The notes beneath the pieces were generated by a model. That model ran no database searches and was not told the origin of the DNA. It saw only the letters and a program-made list of their open reading frames with translations. 64,000 bases of DNA from Chlorocebus sabaeus (taxonomy: Eukaryota; Chordata; Mammalia; Primates; Cercopithecidae), in the NCBI RefSeq assembly GCF_047675955.1, contig NC_132910.1, forward strand, positions 115,799,143 to 115,863,142. Reading direction: 5' to 3'. A program made the translations under genes and the position numbers. Positions 34,401 to 37,417 of this stretch are shown here, in pieces (the stretch's first letter is position 1; the number at the start of each line of letters is the position of its first letter).

Positions 34401-36705
34401 AGTGGCTCATGCCTGTAATCCCAGCACTTTGGGAGGTCAAGGCAGGCGGATCACCTGAGGTTGGAAGTTCGAGACCAGCCTGACCAAAATGGAGAAACCC
34501 TGTCTCTACTAAAAATACAAAATTAGCCAGGTATGGTGGCGCATGCCTGTAATCCCAGCTACTTGGGAGGCTGAGGCAGGAGAATCACTTGAACCCGGGA
34601 GGCGGAAGTTGCAGTGAGCCGAGATCGCACCATTGCACTCCAACCTGGGCAACAAGGGTGAAACTCCATACAAAAAAAGAAGAAAGATCATGGTTTAGGC
34701 AGATTCATTCCAGGGTAGACCCTGAAAAGGACTCCTGTCACTTCAATGCCTTGAGATGCCCTTGTTTGGGTCCTTTCAGAGGCCTTGGCATATACTCACC
34801 CTATAGCCTTTCAAATAAATCCTTTTCTTAAAGTCAGAGTTGGTTTCACTGCCTGCAAACAATGAATCCTTACTAACACAAAGTCTTTGACTCAACTCAT
34901 TTAAGTATCTGTAACTAAGGCATGGTCCAGAATTTTTAGCTTTTCCCTGAAGGCTAGAAATCATGTCTACAAAATACCAAAAGCAGGCAACTTACTCAGA
35001 TCTAAAGTGACTCCAATATGTGGTTGGTGGCAAAACATTAATCTCTAATTAATTTTTATTTATTTTTATTTTTCAGACAGAGTCTCGCTCTGTCGCCCGG
35101 GCTGGAGTGCAGTGATGCGATCTTGGCTCACTGCAATCTCTGCCTCCTGGGTTCAAGTGATTCTCCTGCCTCCCCAGTATCTGGGATTACAGGCCCCCAC
35201 CACCACACCTGGCTGATTTTTGTATTTTTAGTGGAGACGGGGTTTTGCCATGTTGGTCAGACTGGTCTCAAACTCCTGACCTCAGGTAATCTGCCTGCCT
35301 GAGCCTCTCAAAGTGCTGGGATTACAGGCATGAGTCTCCCAGACCGCCCCCAGTCTCCAGTGTTTGAGGAAGCAGATTTTTAGTACTGTATGCATCCTAC
35401 AACTAAAAGCTACAGATCCAAGAACCCTAGAGCAGCTTAGCATCAACCAAGAAGCACTTACTGCATGTGTTTTTCTAAGAGTCTCTCATTTTCCTCTTAC
35501 ATATTCGTTTTCTTCCATACATTGTCAGCTCATGAAGCTCAGCCTTAAAACTCAGAAACAATGAATTTTGCTTTAAATATATATGAGTCTCAAATCTACT
35601 TACAGGTCTTACAGTTAATTTTCCATTTTCTCAACTGGAAAAAATAGAAAATTTTAGTTTCATTAGAAATTGTTTGGTCTTTATTTCATCAAGATTATTT
35701 AACTATAGCCACTGCACAAGAATCTAAGCTACCATAGTGCTGGAACTGTTTGGTGTTTCTCTTCCTTTTCCTGATGCAGTTCATTCAGTGATAGCATCAC
35801 AGTAATATTCCTACTAATTTATTAACCCAAATTAGTGCTTTAATGTAACTGTCAACTTTGCATTTTTCAAGAGGAAAAATTTTATTACTTTCCAGTGGAA
35901 ACTCCAGTTAATTCTGGGCATACATACATGTTTCCCCTAAAAACACCTTATGATGCTGAAGTAAAGAAATAAGATTTTTGTAATTATGCTACCATTCTGT
36001 ACTATACACGCTGTAAACTAGGCCACTGGTTTTTTTGGTAATCTGGTTTGAATCTATCAAAGATTTAAAAACCTCTGCATTTCTACCATGCTAGATTCAA
36101 AACAGCACATGACACTGTTTTTCTCTCGTATGGGTTTCCAGGCGATGATAGCGACAGGTCTGCGGGACGCTGGCGCCCGGCCCGAGCGTCGCTGTCACTC
36201 CAAGTCCACAGCCTCTACAGCCAAGGCAAGGGACCCCACCAGGAAGGGAGATTCGCCCCCTGCCCCCCTGGGGCGTCCGAGCGGAACCCAGTGGCCCGGC
36301 TCCCAGAGACTCGCTGGGAGGAAAGGCTGTCAGGCCAGGCGCGCATCACGTGAAGCTGCCAGTTCCGGGATCAAAGACGTACCCCGCACGTGGGCTGGGC
36401 GCCAGCCTGGGACCCCCGGAGCCGCGCGCCCACCGCCCAGGAGCCCACCCCAGCCTCCACCGGGAAAATTAGCCCGGAGCTAGCGTGTCGCGGATCCCAA
36501 GGGCGCCGGCGCCCTCCCATAGCCCCGCGTCCAGGCCTCCCCGGCACAGGCGGCGCCCCCTCCCGCCGCGGCCGCACTCGCCAAGGGTGGCTTCCCTCTT
36601 TGAGTCTCCGCCCCGTGCGCCCCGGCACAGGAAAAAGGGGATTCCGGGGCCAGCCGCCCGCCACCTCCGTGCACTCACGTCCTCCATCCTGCCCCCCGCC
36701 GCCAT
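3453..36705 (-). CDS. TMEM192: TMEM192, transmembrane protein 192 (whole coding span, six exons)
   Basis: Lysosomal and late-endosomal multi-pass membrane protein of unsettled biochemical function, widely used as a lysosome marker. Six exons on the minus strand (36679-36705, 25609-25755, 23619-23883, 11459-11593, 8562-8664, 3453-3591) join to 816 nt, giving 271 residues, the length I recall for the human protein. The N-terminus is cytosolic with tandem dileucines, acidic DDPLL (20-24) and QLL (27-29), the known type of lysosomal sorting signal. Four hydrophobic segments lie near residues 47-69, 92-112, 148-162 and 167-191, followed by a cytosolic tail with a likely coiled coil (231-259). All introns are GT-AG with phases 0,0,1,1,2. 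The tail has no cysteine: residue 266 is Gly, where I remember Cys in human. Identification rests on recognising the sequence; no other family fits. Confidence 0.97.
3592..4194. other. TMEM192 intron 5, unique part
   Basis: AT-rich intron without recognisable repeat or conserved element beyond the splice acceptor at its 3' (low-coordinate) end. Confidence 0.6.
4195..4493 (-). mobile_element. Alu, full length
   Basis: T-rich left end interrupted by 'cc', both arms, ends 'gtgcctggc'. Flanks 'gtttttatatttc' and 'gtttttaatttcc' suggest a target-site duplication. Sense with respect to TMEM192, intron 5. Confidence 0.92.
4494..4819. other. intronic unique sequence with short GAT repeats
   Basis: Includes an irregular GATGATGATAATGATAATGA run near 4544. 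Nothing else recognised. Confidence 0.5.
4820..5105 (-). mobile_element. Alu, full length
   Basis: Left end (ATT)n plus T-run, both arms, ends 'cacgtccggc'. TMEM192 intron 5. Confidence 0.92.
5106..5421. other. intronic unique sequence
   Basis: Purine-rich stretch in intron 5. No repeat family recognised. Confidence 0.45.
5422..5732 (+). mobile_element. AluY-type, full length, long A/G tail
   Basis: Starts 'ggccgggcacagtggctcaa', carries the 'ctcaagcctg' variant and 'gagacgggcagatcac', and ends in an A-rich tail with G interruptions to about 5732. Antisense to TMEM192. Confidence 0.92.
5740..6570. repeat. ancient interspersed repeat, family unassigned (copy 1)
   Basis: G/A-rich, gene-desert-like text ('ggaaaccaggagagcc', 'ccaggtgagagatgttagtgg', 'gtcaaggatgatgccagc', 'ttggacacgttaagtttgc') that resembles a repeat I have seen often in mammalian DNA. 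The same blocks recur at 9240-10645 and 57300-58975 in this window. An Alu interrupts it at 6105-6274. The block order suggests two partial copies side by side. Confidence 0.5.
6105..6274 (-). mobile_element. Alu, internally deleted
   Basis: Left arm joined almost directly to the terminal 'ggtgtgagccactgcacccgg'. A 13-bp target-site duplication gattattatttta lies at 6092-6104 and 6275-6287, so the element inserted short or lost its middle later. Confidence 0.9.
6571..7117. other. intronic sequence, possibly old L1-like
   Basis: Includes 'gtagccactttcaactcttt' and 'ctgtatttccaaataatgag', wording typical of old LINE 3' regions, but I cannot assign it. Otherwise unremarkable AT-rich intron. Confidence 0.3.
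7122..7402 (-). mobile_element. Alu (older, J/S-like)
   Basis: Starts 'ttttttgagtcagggtctcac', uses 'cctcaatctcctgggctcag', typical of older Alus, and ends near 'ccaccacaagggcctg'. Confidence 0.9.
7520..7622 (+). mobile_element. Alu monomer fragment
   Basis: Reads 'ggattgcttgagcccaggag' and 'gccagcctgggcaacatag', then a short A tail. Only about 100 bases, so a truncated old Alu or monomer. Confidence 0.75.
7624..7931 (+). mobile_element. Alu, full length
   Basis: Starts 'ggccgggcaaagtggctcat', has two complete arms and an A-rich tail with G interruptions. Antisense to TMEM192. Confidence 0.93.
7959..8272 (+). mobile_element. AluY, full length
   Basis: Starts 'ggtcaggcgcggtggctcac', with 'gaggtcaggagatcgagacc' and 'ggcgcagcttgcagtgagcc' of the Y type. 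The target-site duplication ggtgcttc is at 7951-7958 and 8273-8280. Inserted 290 bp inward of exon 5. Confidence 0.94.
8562..8664 (-). CDS. TMEM192: TMEM192 coding exon 5
   Basis: Encodes V192 (last two bases) to residue 226 (first two bases), 103 nt. The acceptor reads TTTTAG before 8664 and the donor GTAAG follows 8562. It carries the first half of the cytosolic tail, [20 protein letters not shown] and on to TSETGF. Basic residues follow directly after TM4, then an acidic run. No cysteine in this exon. Confidence 0.96.
8840..9020 (+). mobile_element. MIR
   Basis: Follows the MIR core in order: 'aatagctgacatttattgtg', 'ctcattcagttctcataacc', 'ttattatccccca', 'gcccagagaagttgagcaac'. Lies in TMEM192 intron 4, 180 bp from exon 5. 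Confidence 0.8.
9410..9694 (-). mobile_element. Alu with short internal deletions
   Basis: Poly-T, then 'gagacagagtcttgctctg'. About 30 bases after 'tgtcaccca' and about 9 in 'cctcccaactgggatt' are missing. The target-site duplication aaggcattta is at 9400-9409 and 9696-9705. Confidence 0.92.
9802..10112 (+). mobile_element. Alu, full length
   Basis: Begins 'ggaccagcatggtggctcat' and ends in an A tail with 'gaaaataaaaag' interruptions. Antisense to TMEM192, intron 4. Confidence 0.92.
10646..10822. mobile_element. chimeric inverted Alu fragments
   Basis: 10646 to about 10769 is a plus-strand Alu left half (accaggtgtggtgggtcatg to 'ccatctctattaaa'). It passes without a gap into 'gtgctagcctcctaaagtgc ... 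gccactgtccctggcc', which is the 5' end of a minus-strand Alu. The two parts are partly complementary. Likely a rearrangement between inverted Alus. Confidence 0.8.
10896..11196 (-). mobile_element. Alu (older)
   Basis: Left end TTTTTGTTGTTG, 'ggagacagggtcttactctg', and 3' end 'cacctttcccagcc'. Diverged copy, sense to TMEM192. Confidence 0.9.
11459..11593 (-). CDS. TMEM192: TMEM192 coding exon 4
   Basis: 135 nt, from the last two bases of G147 to the first base of V192. The acceptor is CTCCTCCTCAG and the donor GTGAGC. Encodes the end of TM3 ([10 protein letters not shown]), a short loop QHSFPEPGR, and TM4, which is Leu/Ile-rich with Cys182 and Cys186. The downstream intron is phase 1. Confidence 0.97.
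11749..12077 (+). mobile_element. Alu (older), AAAC tail
   Basis: Starts 'ggccaggtgcagtggctcac'. Middle of J type ('gaggattgcttgagcccagg'). The tail is (AAAC)n then poly-A. Target-site duplication about agaaatgaagaccca / agaaatgaaagaccca. In intron 3, 155 bp upstream of exon 4. Confidence 0.93.
12078..12629. other. intronic unique sequence
   Basis: GA-rich intron 3 sequence. 'tttctacggcctgcctttgg' and 'tttctatgactggcc' look like a weak local duplication. No gene or known repeat recognised. Confidence 0.45.
12630..12938 (+). mobile_element. Alu, full length (first of a compound array)
   Basis: Starts 'ggctgggcgcagtggctcag', both arms, tail of A with C interruptions. It is followed at once by two extra right-arm copies (12939-13290). 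Confidence 0.93.
12939..13290 (+). repeat. two tandem Alu right-arm copies
   Basis: Copies at about 12939-13130 and 13131-13290 each start 'ggcgggacatgcctgtag' after a short A-rich lead and share 'acttgagagtttgagg'. The preceding Alu lacks these changes, so one copy arose from the other by tandem duplication. Each ends in its own A/C-rich tail. Confidence 0.85.
13510..13818 (+). mobile_element. Alu, full length, 28-A tail
   Basis: Starts 'ggccaggtgtggtggctcac'. Long uninterrupted poly-A to about 13818. Antisense to TMEM192, intron 3. Confidence 0.93.
14070..14376 (+). mobile_element. AluYR-like young Alu
   Basis: Carries 'ctcaagcctgtaatcc', 'gagacgggcagatcag', 'aaaaaactagccgggcgagg' and 'gggcgtaaaccc', the combination I associate with Old World monkey Alus. 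Poly-A of about 24. Target-site duplication agaagtgttct on both sides. Confidence 0.94.
14377..14834. other. intronic unique sequence
   Basis: AT-rich intron 3 sequence. The 60-79 codon frames here have no recognisable relative. Confidence 0.45.
14959..15534 (-). mobile_element. outer Alu, interrupted
   Basis: Left part 14959-15184 and right part 15468-15534 are one older Alu. The right part ends early ('caaagtgcctggccc'). It entered a MIR and was itself entered by the Alu at 15185-15467. Confidence 0.88.
15185..15467 (-). mobile_element. inner AluY-like, nested
   Basis: Poly-T, 'gagacggagtctctctctg', and ends 'ccgcgcccggcc'. Missing about 13 bases in 'ttcactatggtctcg'. Its target-site duplication ggctggtctt is in the outer Alu, at about 15175-15184 and 15472-15481. 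Confidence 0.9.
15906..16024 (+). mobile_element. Alu fragment, internally deleted
   Basis: 'caagcctaggagtttgagac' jumps to 'tacagtgagctatgacagc' and 'ctacactccagcctgggc', then an (AAAC)-rich tail. The next Alu entered this tail. Confidence 0.8.
16029..16343 (-). mobile_element. AluYR-like young Alu
   Basis: Poly-T of about 30, 'gtggccggatctcagctc', 'cgcccgccacctcgcccgg', 'ctagttttt'. Target-site duplication aacaaaaagagtttt follows at 16344-16358 and is matched on the left in the tail of the preceding Alu fragment. Confidence 0.94.
16528..16820 (-). mobile_element. Alu, full length
   Basis: T-run, 'gagatggagtcttgctctg', ends 'ccccaccccgcc'. TMEM192 intron 3. Confidence 0.93.
16821..17167. 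other. intronic unique sequence
   Basis: Moderately AT-rich sequence with no assigned repeat or gene. Confidence 0.45.
17168..17760 (-). mobile_element. outer Alu interrupted by a nested Alu
   Basis: Left part 17168-17326 (with deletions) and right part 17626-17760 form one Alu. The junction is duplicated by insertion of the inner element. Confidence 0.9.
17327..17625 (-). mobile_element. inner Alu, nested
   Basis: Complete Alu inside the poly-A-linker region of another. The 14-bp target-site duplication taatttttgtattt lies at 17313-17326 and 17626-17639, so the nesting order is clear. Confidence 0.95.
17852..18104 (+). mobile_element. Alu, 5' deleted
   Basis: 'ggctggcggtggctcctgag' skips about 45 bases of the left arm. 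A-rich tail. Flanked by aaagattcta at 17842-17851 and 18105-18114. Confidence 0.9.
18115..18352 (+). mobile_element. Alu, internally deleted, same target site as its neighbour
   Basis: Starts 'ggcaggtgcagtggctcatg'. About 60 bases are missing after 'agaccagcctg'. Its right flank again reads aaagattcta, the third copy of that site. Confidence 0.9.
18396..18692 (+). mobile_element. Alu, full length
   Basis: Starts 'ggctggacacgttggttcac'. Target-site duplication aagaatatctgg (18384-18395) / aagaatatttgg (18693-18704). Confidence 0.94.
18705..18935 (-). mobile_element. MIR fragment
   Basis: 'ccactgtaaaacgggaaaaa', 'aatgcttatcacatagggtt', 'gtagtaaatgccatatatca' and 'atcattatta' follow MIR in reverse orientation. 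Diverged. Confidence 0.6.
18936..19346. other. intronic unique sequence
   Basis: GC-richer than its surroundings. No gene supported and no repeat recognised. Confidence 0.4.
19365..19666 (+). mobile_element. AluYR-like young Alu with perfect target-site duplication
   Basis: 'ctcaagcctgtaatcc', 'gagacgggcggatcac', 'aaaaaactagccgggcgagg', 'gagatctggccactg', and a pure poly-A. The 18-bp duplication gaaaattactattttcag at 19347-19364 and 19667-19684 is identical, which points to a recent insertion. Confidence 0.96.
19774..20088 (-). mobile_element. Alu, full length
   Basis: TTTTA-rich left end, 'agatggagtcgcactctatc', a duplicated 'cccagtcatgcccagct' in the middle, ends 'cacatctggcc'. Confidence 0.92.
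20118..20415 (+). mobile_element. Alu, full length
   Basis: Starts 'ggccaggcacagtggctcat'. Slightly shortened right arm ('tgactgtagtccagcctagg'). A tail followed by a (TA)n run at 20418-20438. Confidence 0.92.
20416..20932. other. intronic AT-rich sequence with TA run
   Basis: Short (TA)n near 20420, then unique text. No repeat family or gene assigned. Confidence 0.45.
20948..21246 (-). mobile_element. AluYR-like young Alu
   Basis: 'gagacggagtctcgctctga', 'gtggccggatctcagctc', 'cgcccgccacctcgcccgg'. The 15-bp target-site duplication atcttttgtagttta at 20933-20947 and 21248-21262 is identical. Confidence 0.95.
21263..21631. other. intronic sequence with a 24-T run
   Basis: Poly-T at about 21272-21294 without an attached Alu body, then unique text with an internal repeat of 'agagcggtc' at 21393 and 21422. 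No gene. Confidence 0.5.
21632..21798 (-). mobile_element. Alu monomer (FLAM-like), diverged
   Basis: 'atagaggagggtatcactct', 'ggctggagtgtggtgcata', 'cactacagg'. One arm only, heavily diverged, so an old element. Confidence 0.75.
21822..22142 (-). mobile_element. Alu with TTTA-rich tail
   Basis: Left (TTTA)n region, 'gagacggagtctcactctgt', ends 'ccgtgccctgcc'. Contains a repeated 'agtgctgaagtgctgg'. First of two tandem same-orientation Alus. Confidence 0.92.
22145..22436 (-). mobile_element. Alu, full length
   Basis: Short T-run, 'tagatggagtttcgctcttg', ends 'cacgcccagcc'. Immediately followed by a 28-T run and an Alu in the opposite orientation. Confidence 0.93.
22478..22790 (+). mobile_element. 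AluYR-like Alu, (CAAAAA)n tail
   Basis: 'ctcaagtctgtaatcc', 'gagacgggcggatcac', 'aaaaaactagccgggcgagg'. With the minus Alus to its left it forms an inverted pair only about 40 bp apart. Confidence 0.94.
22791..22965 (+). mobile_element. Alu right-arm fragment
   Basis: 'attagccgggtgtggtggc' through 'ctgggtgacagagcaaggcc', then an A/T tail. Older than the Alu directly before it. Confidence 0.85.
23156..23448 (-). mobile_element. Alu, full length
   Basis: T-run, 'gagatggagtcttgctgtgc', ends 'ccgcgcccggcc'. Target-site duplication aagaaaagcttt at 23144-23155 and 23449-23460. Ends 170 bp downstream of the exon 3 donor in transcript direction. Confidence 0.95.
23619..23883 (-). CDS. TMEM192: TMEM192 coding exon 3
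   Basis: 265 nt, residues 59-146 plus the first base of G147. The acceptor is TTTCCCTCAG and the donor GTACGT. Encodes the second half of TM1, a loop with a CPGNYTNP sequence (an NYT sequon at 85-87, though it is not known to me whether it is glycosylated), TM2 ([17 protein letters not shown]), and a basic loop [20 protein letters not shown]. This was the segment that identified the gene. Confidence 0.98.
24033..24255 (-). mobile_element. Alu left arm plus linker, old
   Basis: 'gttgcccaggctggagtaca', 'ctcagtctctggagtagctg', then an A/T linker and 'atagagacaggttcttgcta'. Truncated and diverged. Lies 150 bp upstream of exon 3. Confidence 0.85.
24256..25608. other. TMEM192 intron 2, mostly unassigned
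   Basis: 24260-24860 has no repeat I recognise. 24890-25560 ('ttttcactcgacaatgtaat', 'ttgcatagcatttccttata', 'tttacatgtatgcaaataat') reads like the 3' region of an old L1M element, low certainty. No gene. Confidence 0.35.
25609..25755 (-). CDS. TMEM192: TMEM192 coding exon 2
   Basis: 147 nt, residues 10-58, phase 0 on both sides. The acceptor is CTGCACCCCAG and the donor GTAAGT. Begins [20 protein letters not shown], which carries both dileucine signals (L23-L24 with acidic D20/D21 before it, and L28-L29), then a His/Pro/Arg-rich juxtamembrane stretch and the first half of TM1 ending LLWFIH. Confidence 0.98.
25986..26274 (-). mobile_element. Alu, full length, nested
   Basis: 'ctgagacagagtcttgctct' to 'ccaccgtgcccggc', with a GTTT-rich left end. 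Inserted into the older Alu complex. Confidence 0.92.
26275..26422 (-). mobile_element. Alu right-arm fragment, nested
   Basis: 'cacccagctaatttttgtag' to 'cacagcgcccggcc'. A 3'-arm-only segment next to the complete Alu, probably remnant of an intermediate insertion. Confidence 0.85.
26744..27041 (-). mobile_element. Alu, full length
   Basis: Poly-T, 'agatgaagactcactttgtt', ends 'ccactgcacccagtcc'. TMEM192 intron 1. Confidence 0.92.
27045..27345 (+). mobile_element. L1 3' region fragment
   Basis: 'tatttaaggtatataacaca', 'acatatccaacatctcacat', 'ttatccactatttgtgtttg' and 'tactttgtatcctctgatct' follow the L1 3' end. A second piece of the same type is at 27820-28260. Confidence 0.65.
27346..27819. 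other. intronic unique sequence
   Basis: Nothing recognised apart from weak MIR-like wording ('aacactgtgcctggggtaaa'). Confidence 0.4.
27820..28262 (+). mobile_element. L1 3' end fragment interrupted by an Alu
   Basis: 'gttaacaatactgcattgta' on the left and 'aatttgctaagagtatagat', 'cttaagtgttctcaccacat' plus an A tail on the right match the L1MA/L1PB-type 3' end. The Alu at 27891 splits it. Confidence 0.75.
27891..28188 (+). mobile_element. Alu, full length
   Basis: Starts 'gggctgggtgaagtggctta'. The 13-bp target-site duplication atactgcattgta at 27878-27890 and 28189-28201 is identical and lies inside an L1 fragment. Confidence 0.95.
28600..28891 (-). mobile_element. Alu, full length
   Basis: T-run after a GTTT-rich stretch, 'gagatggagtcttgctctgt', ends 'cacgcctggcc'. 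Confidence 0.93.
28925..29340 (+). mobile_element. L2 3' end
   Basis: 'ctagacttcattggaccc', 'gtctttgtaattccagcact' and the terminal 'aaacatttgctagatgaatg' followed by AATGAG match the L2 3' terminus. Confidence 0.75.
29440..29690 (-). mobile_element. MIR
   Basis: 'ctgcctggattcaagcacaa', 'gagagcaagttacttcacct', 'tcagtttccccatctaaaaa', 'actgcctgacacacagagag': a nearly complete MIR in reverse orientation. Confidence 0.85.
29739..29849 (-). mobile_element. Alu monomer fragment
   Basis: 'aacagggtctctctatgttg' to 'gagccatcacgcctggcc', one arm. Confidence 0.85.
29880..30189 (+). mobile_element. MLT1 LTR (ERVL-MaLR)
   Basis: 'tgctgtggtctaaatgttgg', 'gtgtcccccaatag', 'taagccatgagggttcc', 'ttccaccgtgtgaggatgca', 'accttgatcttggacttcct' and the end 'tatagcaacccaaacaaaga' match MLT1. 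Ancient non-coding solo LTR. Confidence 0.85.
30300..30445 (+). mobile_element. L2 fragment, upstream part
   Basis: 'catgtttctctgctcaaaaa' and 'ctttgggtagctccc' are L2 wording that resumes at 30974 beyond the LTR. Confidence 0.65.
30446..30973 (+). mobile_element. solo MLT2-type LTR (ERVL) inside an L2
   Basis: Begins tgtgatggtcaaca, passes 'gtcagtggactgggagagga', 'caccatccaatcagctgcca', 'tttggacatcagactccaga', 'ccccagcttgcaggtagcc' and ends 'atatatcctattggttctgt ... ctattaca'. Flanks ctccc / atccc (30441-30445, 30974-30978) resemble the 5-bp ERVL duplication. No internal retroviral sequence, so a solo LTR. Confidence 0.85.
30974..31046 (+). mobile_element. L2 fragment, middle part
   Basis: 'aggacaaagtccaaattctt' and 'ctttacaatctgtccccaag' continue the L2 that begins before the LTR. 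Confidence 0.7.
31048..31351 (-). mobile_element. Alu, full length
   Basis: T-run with one C, 'gagacggagtcttgctctgt', ends 'ctgtgcccaacc'. Directly followed by another Alu in the same orientation. Confidence 0.93.
31352..31661 (-). mobile_element. Alu (older), full length
   Basis: T22, 'aacagggtctcactctgtca', 'ctcaagagctcctcctacct', ends 'ctgtgtctggcc'. Confidence 0.92.
31662..31965 (+). mobile_element. L2 fragment, downstream part
   Basis: 'tttgcctctcaccatttccc', 'cacgaaacactttccatctc', 'atgtcattttagcattccca' and 'actttgtatcttccatgtct' look like the L2 that the LTR and two Alus interrupt. Confidence 0.55.
31985..33180. repeat. old L1-type 3' UTR-like repeat, interrupted by an Alu
   Basis: 'ttactggatgccagatattg', 'aattttacctctgtgggtgc', 'tgaactttgttctggagtgc', 'cttggaaacagtc' and 'actactgaggaaagaccttt' resemble a common old LINE 3' UTR. 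Family call is from memory and uncertain. Confidence 0.45.
32129..32425 (-). mobile_element. AluY-like, full length
   Basis: T17, 'ctgagacagtctcgctctgt', ends 'cctcgcccggcc'. The 15-bp target-site duplication attttctgtattcct at 32114-32128 and 32426-32440 is identical. Confidence 0.95.
33329..33632 (-). mobile_element. Alu, full length, TTTA tail
   Basis: (TTTA)n then 'gagacagaatttcacacttg', ends 'ccactgcacctggcc'. Flanks agacctgggaaattt / agacctgggacattt. Confidence 0.94.
33649..33935 (+). mobile_element. L2-like fragment
   Basis: 'ctttcaaggtcttaaccaag', 'ctataaaactggccctg' and 'aaacatattgcccataatac' resemble the L2 3' part. Diverged. Confidence 0.45.
33936..34380. other. intronic unique sequence
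   Basis: No gene or repeat recognised. Confidence 0.4.
34392..34680 (+). mobile_element. Alu, full length
   Basis: Starts 'ggccaggtgcagtggctcat'. Target-site duplication gaaagatcatg at 34380-34390 and 34682-34692. Antisense to TMEM192, intron 1. Confidence 0.95.
35055..35350 (-). mobile_element. Alu, full length
   Basis: TTTTA-rich left end, 'cagacagagtctcgctctgt', ends near 'gtctcccagaccgccccc'. The last Alu before the CpG island. Confidence 0.9.
35351..36087. other. unique sequence between the last intron-1 Alu and the CpG island
   Basis: About 740 bases free of Alu, L1 or LTR sequence, AT-rich. No coding signal. Lack of repeats near a promoter is common. Confidence 0.5.
36346..36353. 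promoter_or_regulatory. TCACGTGA E-box (CLEAR-like core)
   Basis: Palindromic TCACGTGA inside the CpG island, 326 bp past the exon 1 donor. TFEB/TFE3 bind the CLEAR consensus GTCACGTGAC in lysosomal genes; here the 8-bp core is exact and the outer bases are A. Fits a lysosomal gene, but USF or MYC family factors bind the same core. Confidence 0.55.
36387..36392. promoter_or_regulatory. CACGTG E-box
   Basis: Second canonical E-box, 41 bp from the TCACGTGA site. Paired E-boxes are common in TFEB/MITF targets. Motif only. Confidence 0.45.
36679..36705 (-). CDS. TMEM192: TMEM192 coding exon 1
   Basis: Nine codons, MAAGGRMED, ending GAC before the donor GTGAGT (phase 0). The start was chosen for the family N-terminus: GGGAA-ATG-G gives G at -3 and G at +4, a strong context. 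Met7 is also in good context. Upstream the frame stays open for at least 51 codons to an ATG at 36858, so a longer start cannot be excluded by stops. Confidence 0.95.
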
Positions 36706-36707
36706 TT
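36698..36707 (-). promoter_or_regulatory. YY1-like element over the start codon
   Basis: Minus strand AAATGGCGGC matches the YY1 core (AANATGGCGGC type) and contains the ATG. YY1 sites overlapping the start codon are a known feature of many housekeeping genes. Confidence 0.55.
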
Positions 36708-36860
36708 CCCGATGCCGGAGGCCGAAGCCCCGGCCAGCCCGGCCTCTCCACCGGGACCTAGAAGCCTCTGGCCGCGAAAATTGCCACCTTCTGGGACCTG
36801 CCAGGCCCCGCCCCAGACACACCCACTCCTGCATCCGCCCCGCCTCCGGCTGGCCCATCC
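36706..36860 (-). other. TMEM192: TMEM192 5' UTR / core promoter (proposed)
   Basis: GC-rich region immediately upstream of the ATG. The transcription start is expected here or slightly upstream, but cannot be placed from sequence. Confidence 0.5.
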
Positions 36861-36866
36861 CGCCCC
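36806..36866 (-). promoter_or_regulatory. GC-box cluster (Sp1/KLF type)
   Basis: Three GGGCGG-type boxes read on the minus strand: complement of ccccgcccc at 36806-36814, ccgccccgcc at 36835-36845, and cccgcccc at 36859-36866. Confidence 0.65.
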
Positions 36867-36876
36867 CTTAGCTCCG

Positions 36877-36881
36877 ATTGG
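36877..36881 (-). promoter_or_regulatory. CCAAT box
   Basis: attgg on plus, i.e. AGCCAATCGG on the minus strand, 172 bp upstream of the TMEM192 ATG, with the extended NF-Y context. The usual -60 to -100 spacing would put the start of transcription near 36780-36820. Confidence 0.6.
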
Positions 36882-37264
36882 CTGAGATGGTGGGAGGGGC
36901 GTGCCGGCCCAGAAGACCTGGACTATGGGTGGTGGCTACCGCCTGAACCACTTCGGTCCCTGGGGCTTCTGGCCGCAGCCGCTCGGTGCGCTCTTACCCA
37001 GAGACCTGGGCATTAAAGGATGCCTTCCTAGTCCAAGAATTTAACTATTTTCGGGCTCCACTTGCATATTTTAAGAACATTAACTTTTTTCGGTCTTGCC
37101 TAGTTTTTTTGTTTGCAGACGCAGCTCTACGCCTAAGTAGAACCAGCGGTAAAATCCTACTCCACCAGCAGAGGGACGGGAGGAGAATAAAGATTCCAAT
37201 TTCTATGACATATTTACAGATTTCTCCAATGGGAAACAGAGCACTTCGGAATGTTTACGGCGTT

Positions 37265-37417
37265 TGTTTATTAAGACAGAGTCTCGCTCTGTCGCCCACG
37301 CTGGAGTGGCCTAGCACAACCGTGGCTCACTGCAGCCTCGAACTCTTGGCCTCCTGGCCAGTTCTCCCCCCTCAGCCTCTCAAAGTACTGAGATTACAGG
37401 CGTGAGCCATTGGGCCC
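37265..37417 (-). mobile_element. Alu, truncated
   Basis: 'aagacagagtctcgctctgt' to 'gcgtgagccattgggccc', lacking the middle. First repeat upstream of the promoter. Confidence 0.85.

Larger units (their letters stand above)
36120..36970. promoter_or_regulatory. TMEM192: CpG island / TMEM192 promoter region
   Basis: Sharp rise in G+C and in unmutated CpG dinucleotides compared with both flanks. It contains TMEM192 exon 1, with most of the island lying just downstream of the start codon in intron 1. No TATA box is visible in front of exon 1, as in dispersed-initiation housekeeping promoters. Several frames of 60-130 codons cross it on both strands, which is expected in GC-rich DNA. Confidence 0.9.

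Noticed and set aside
36088..36871. Overlapping frames of 60-130 codons on both strands in the CpG island
   Set aside because: Pro/Arg/Gly/Ala-rich frames open on both strands, as expected in GC-rich DNA. Only the nine-codon TMEM192 exon is supported.
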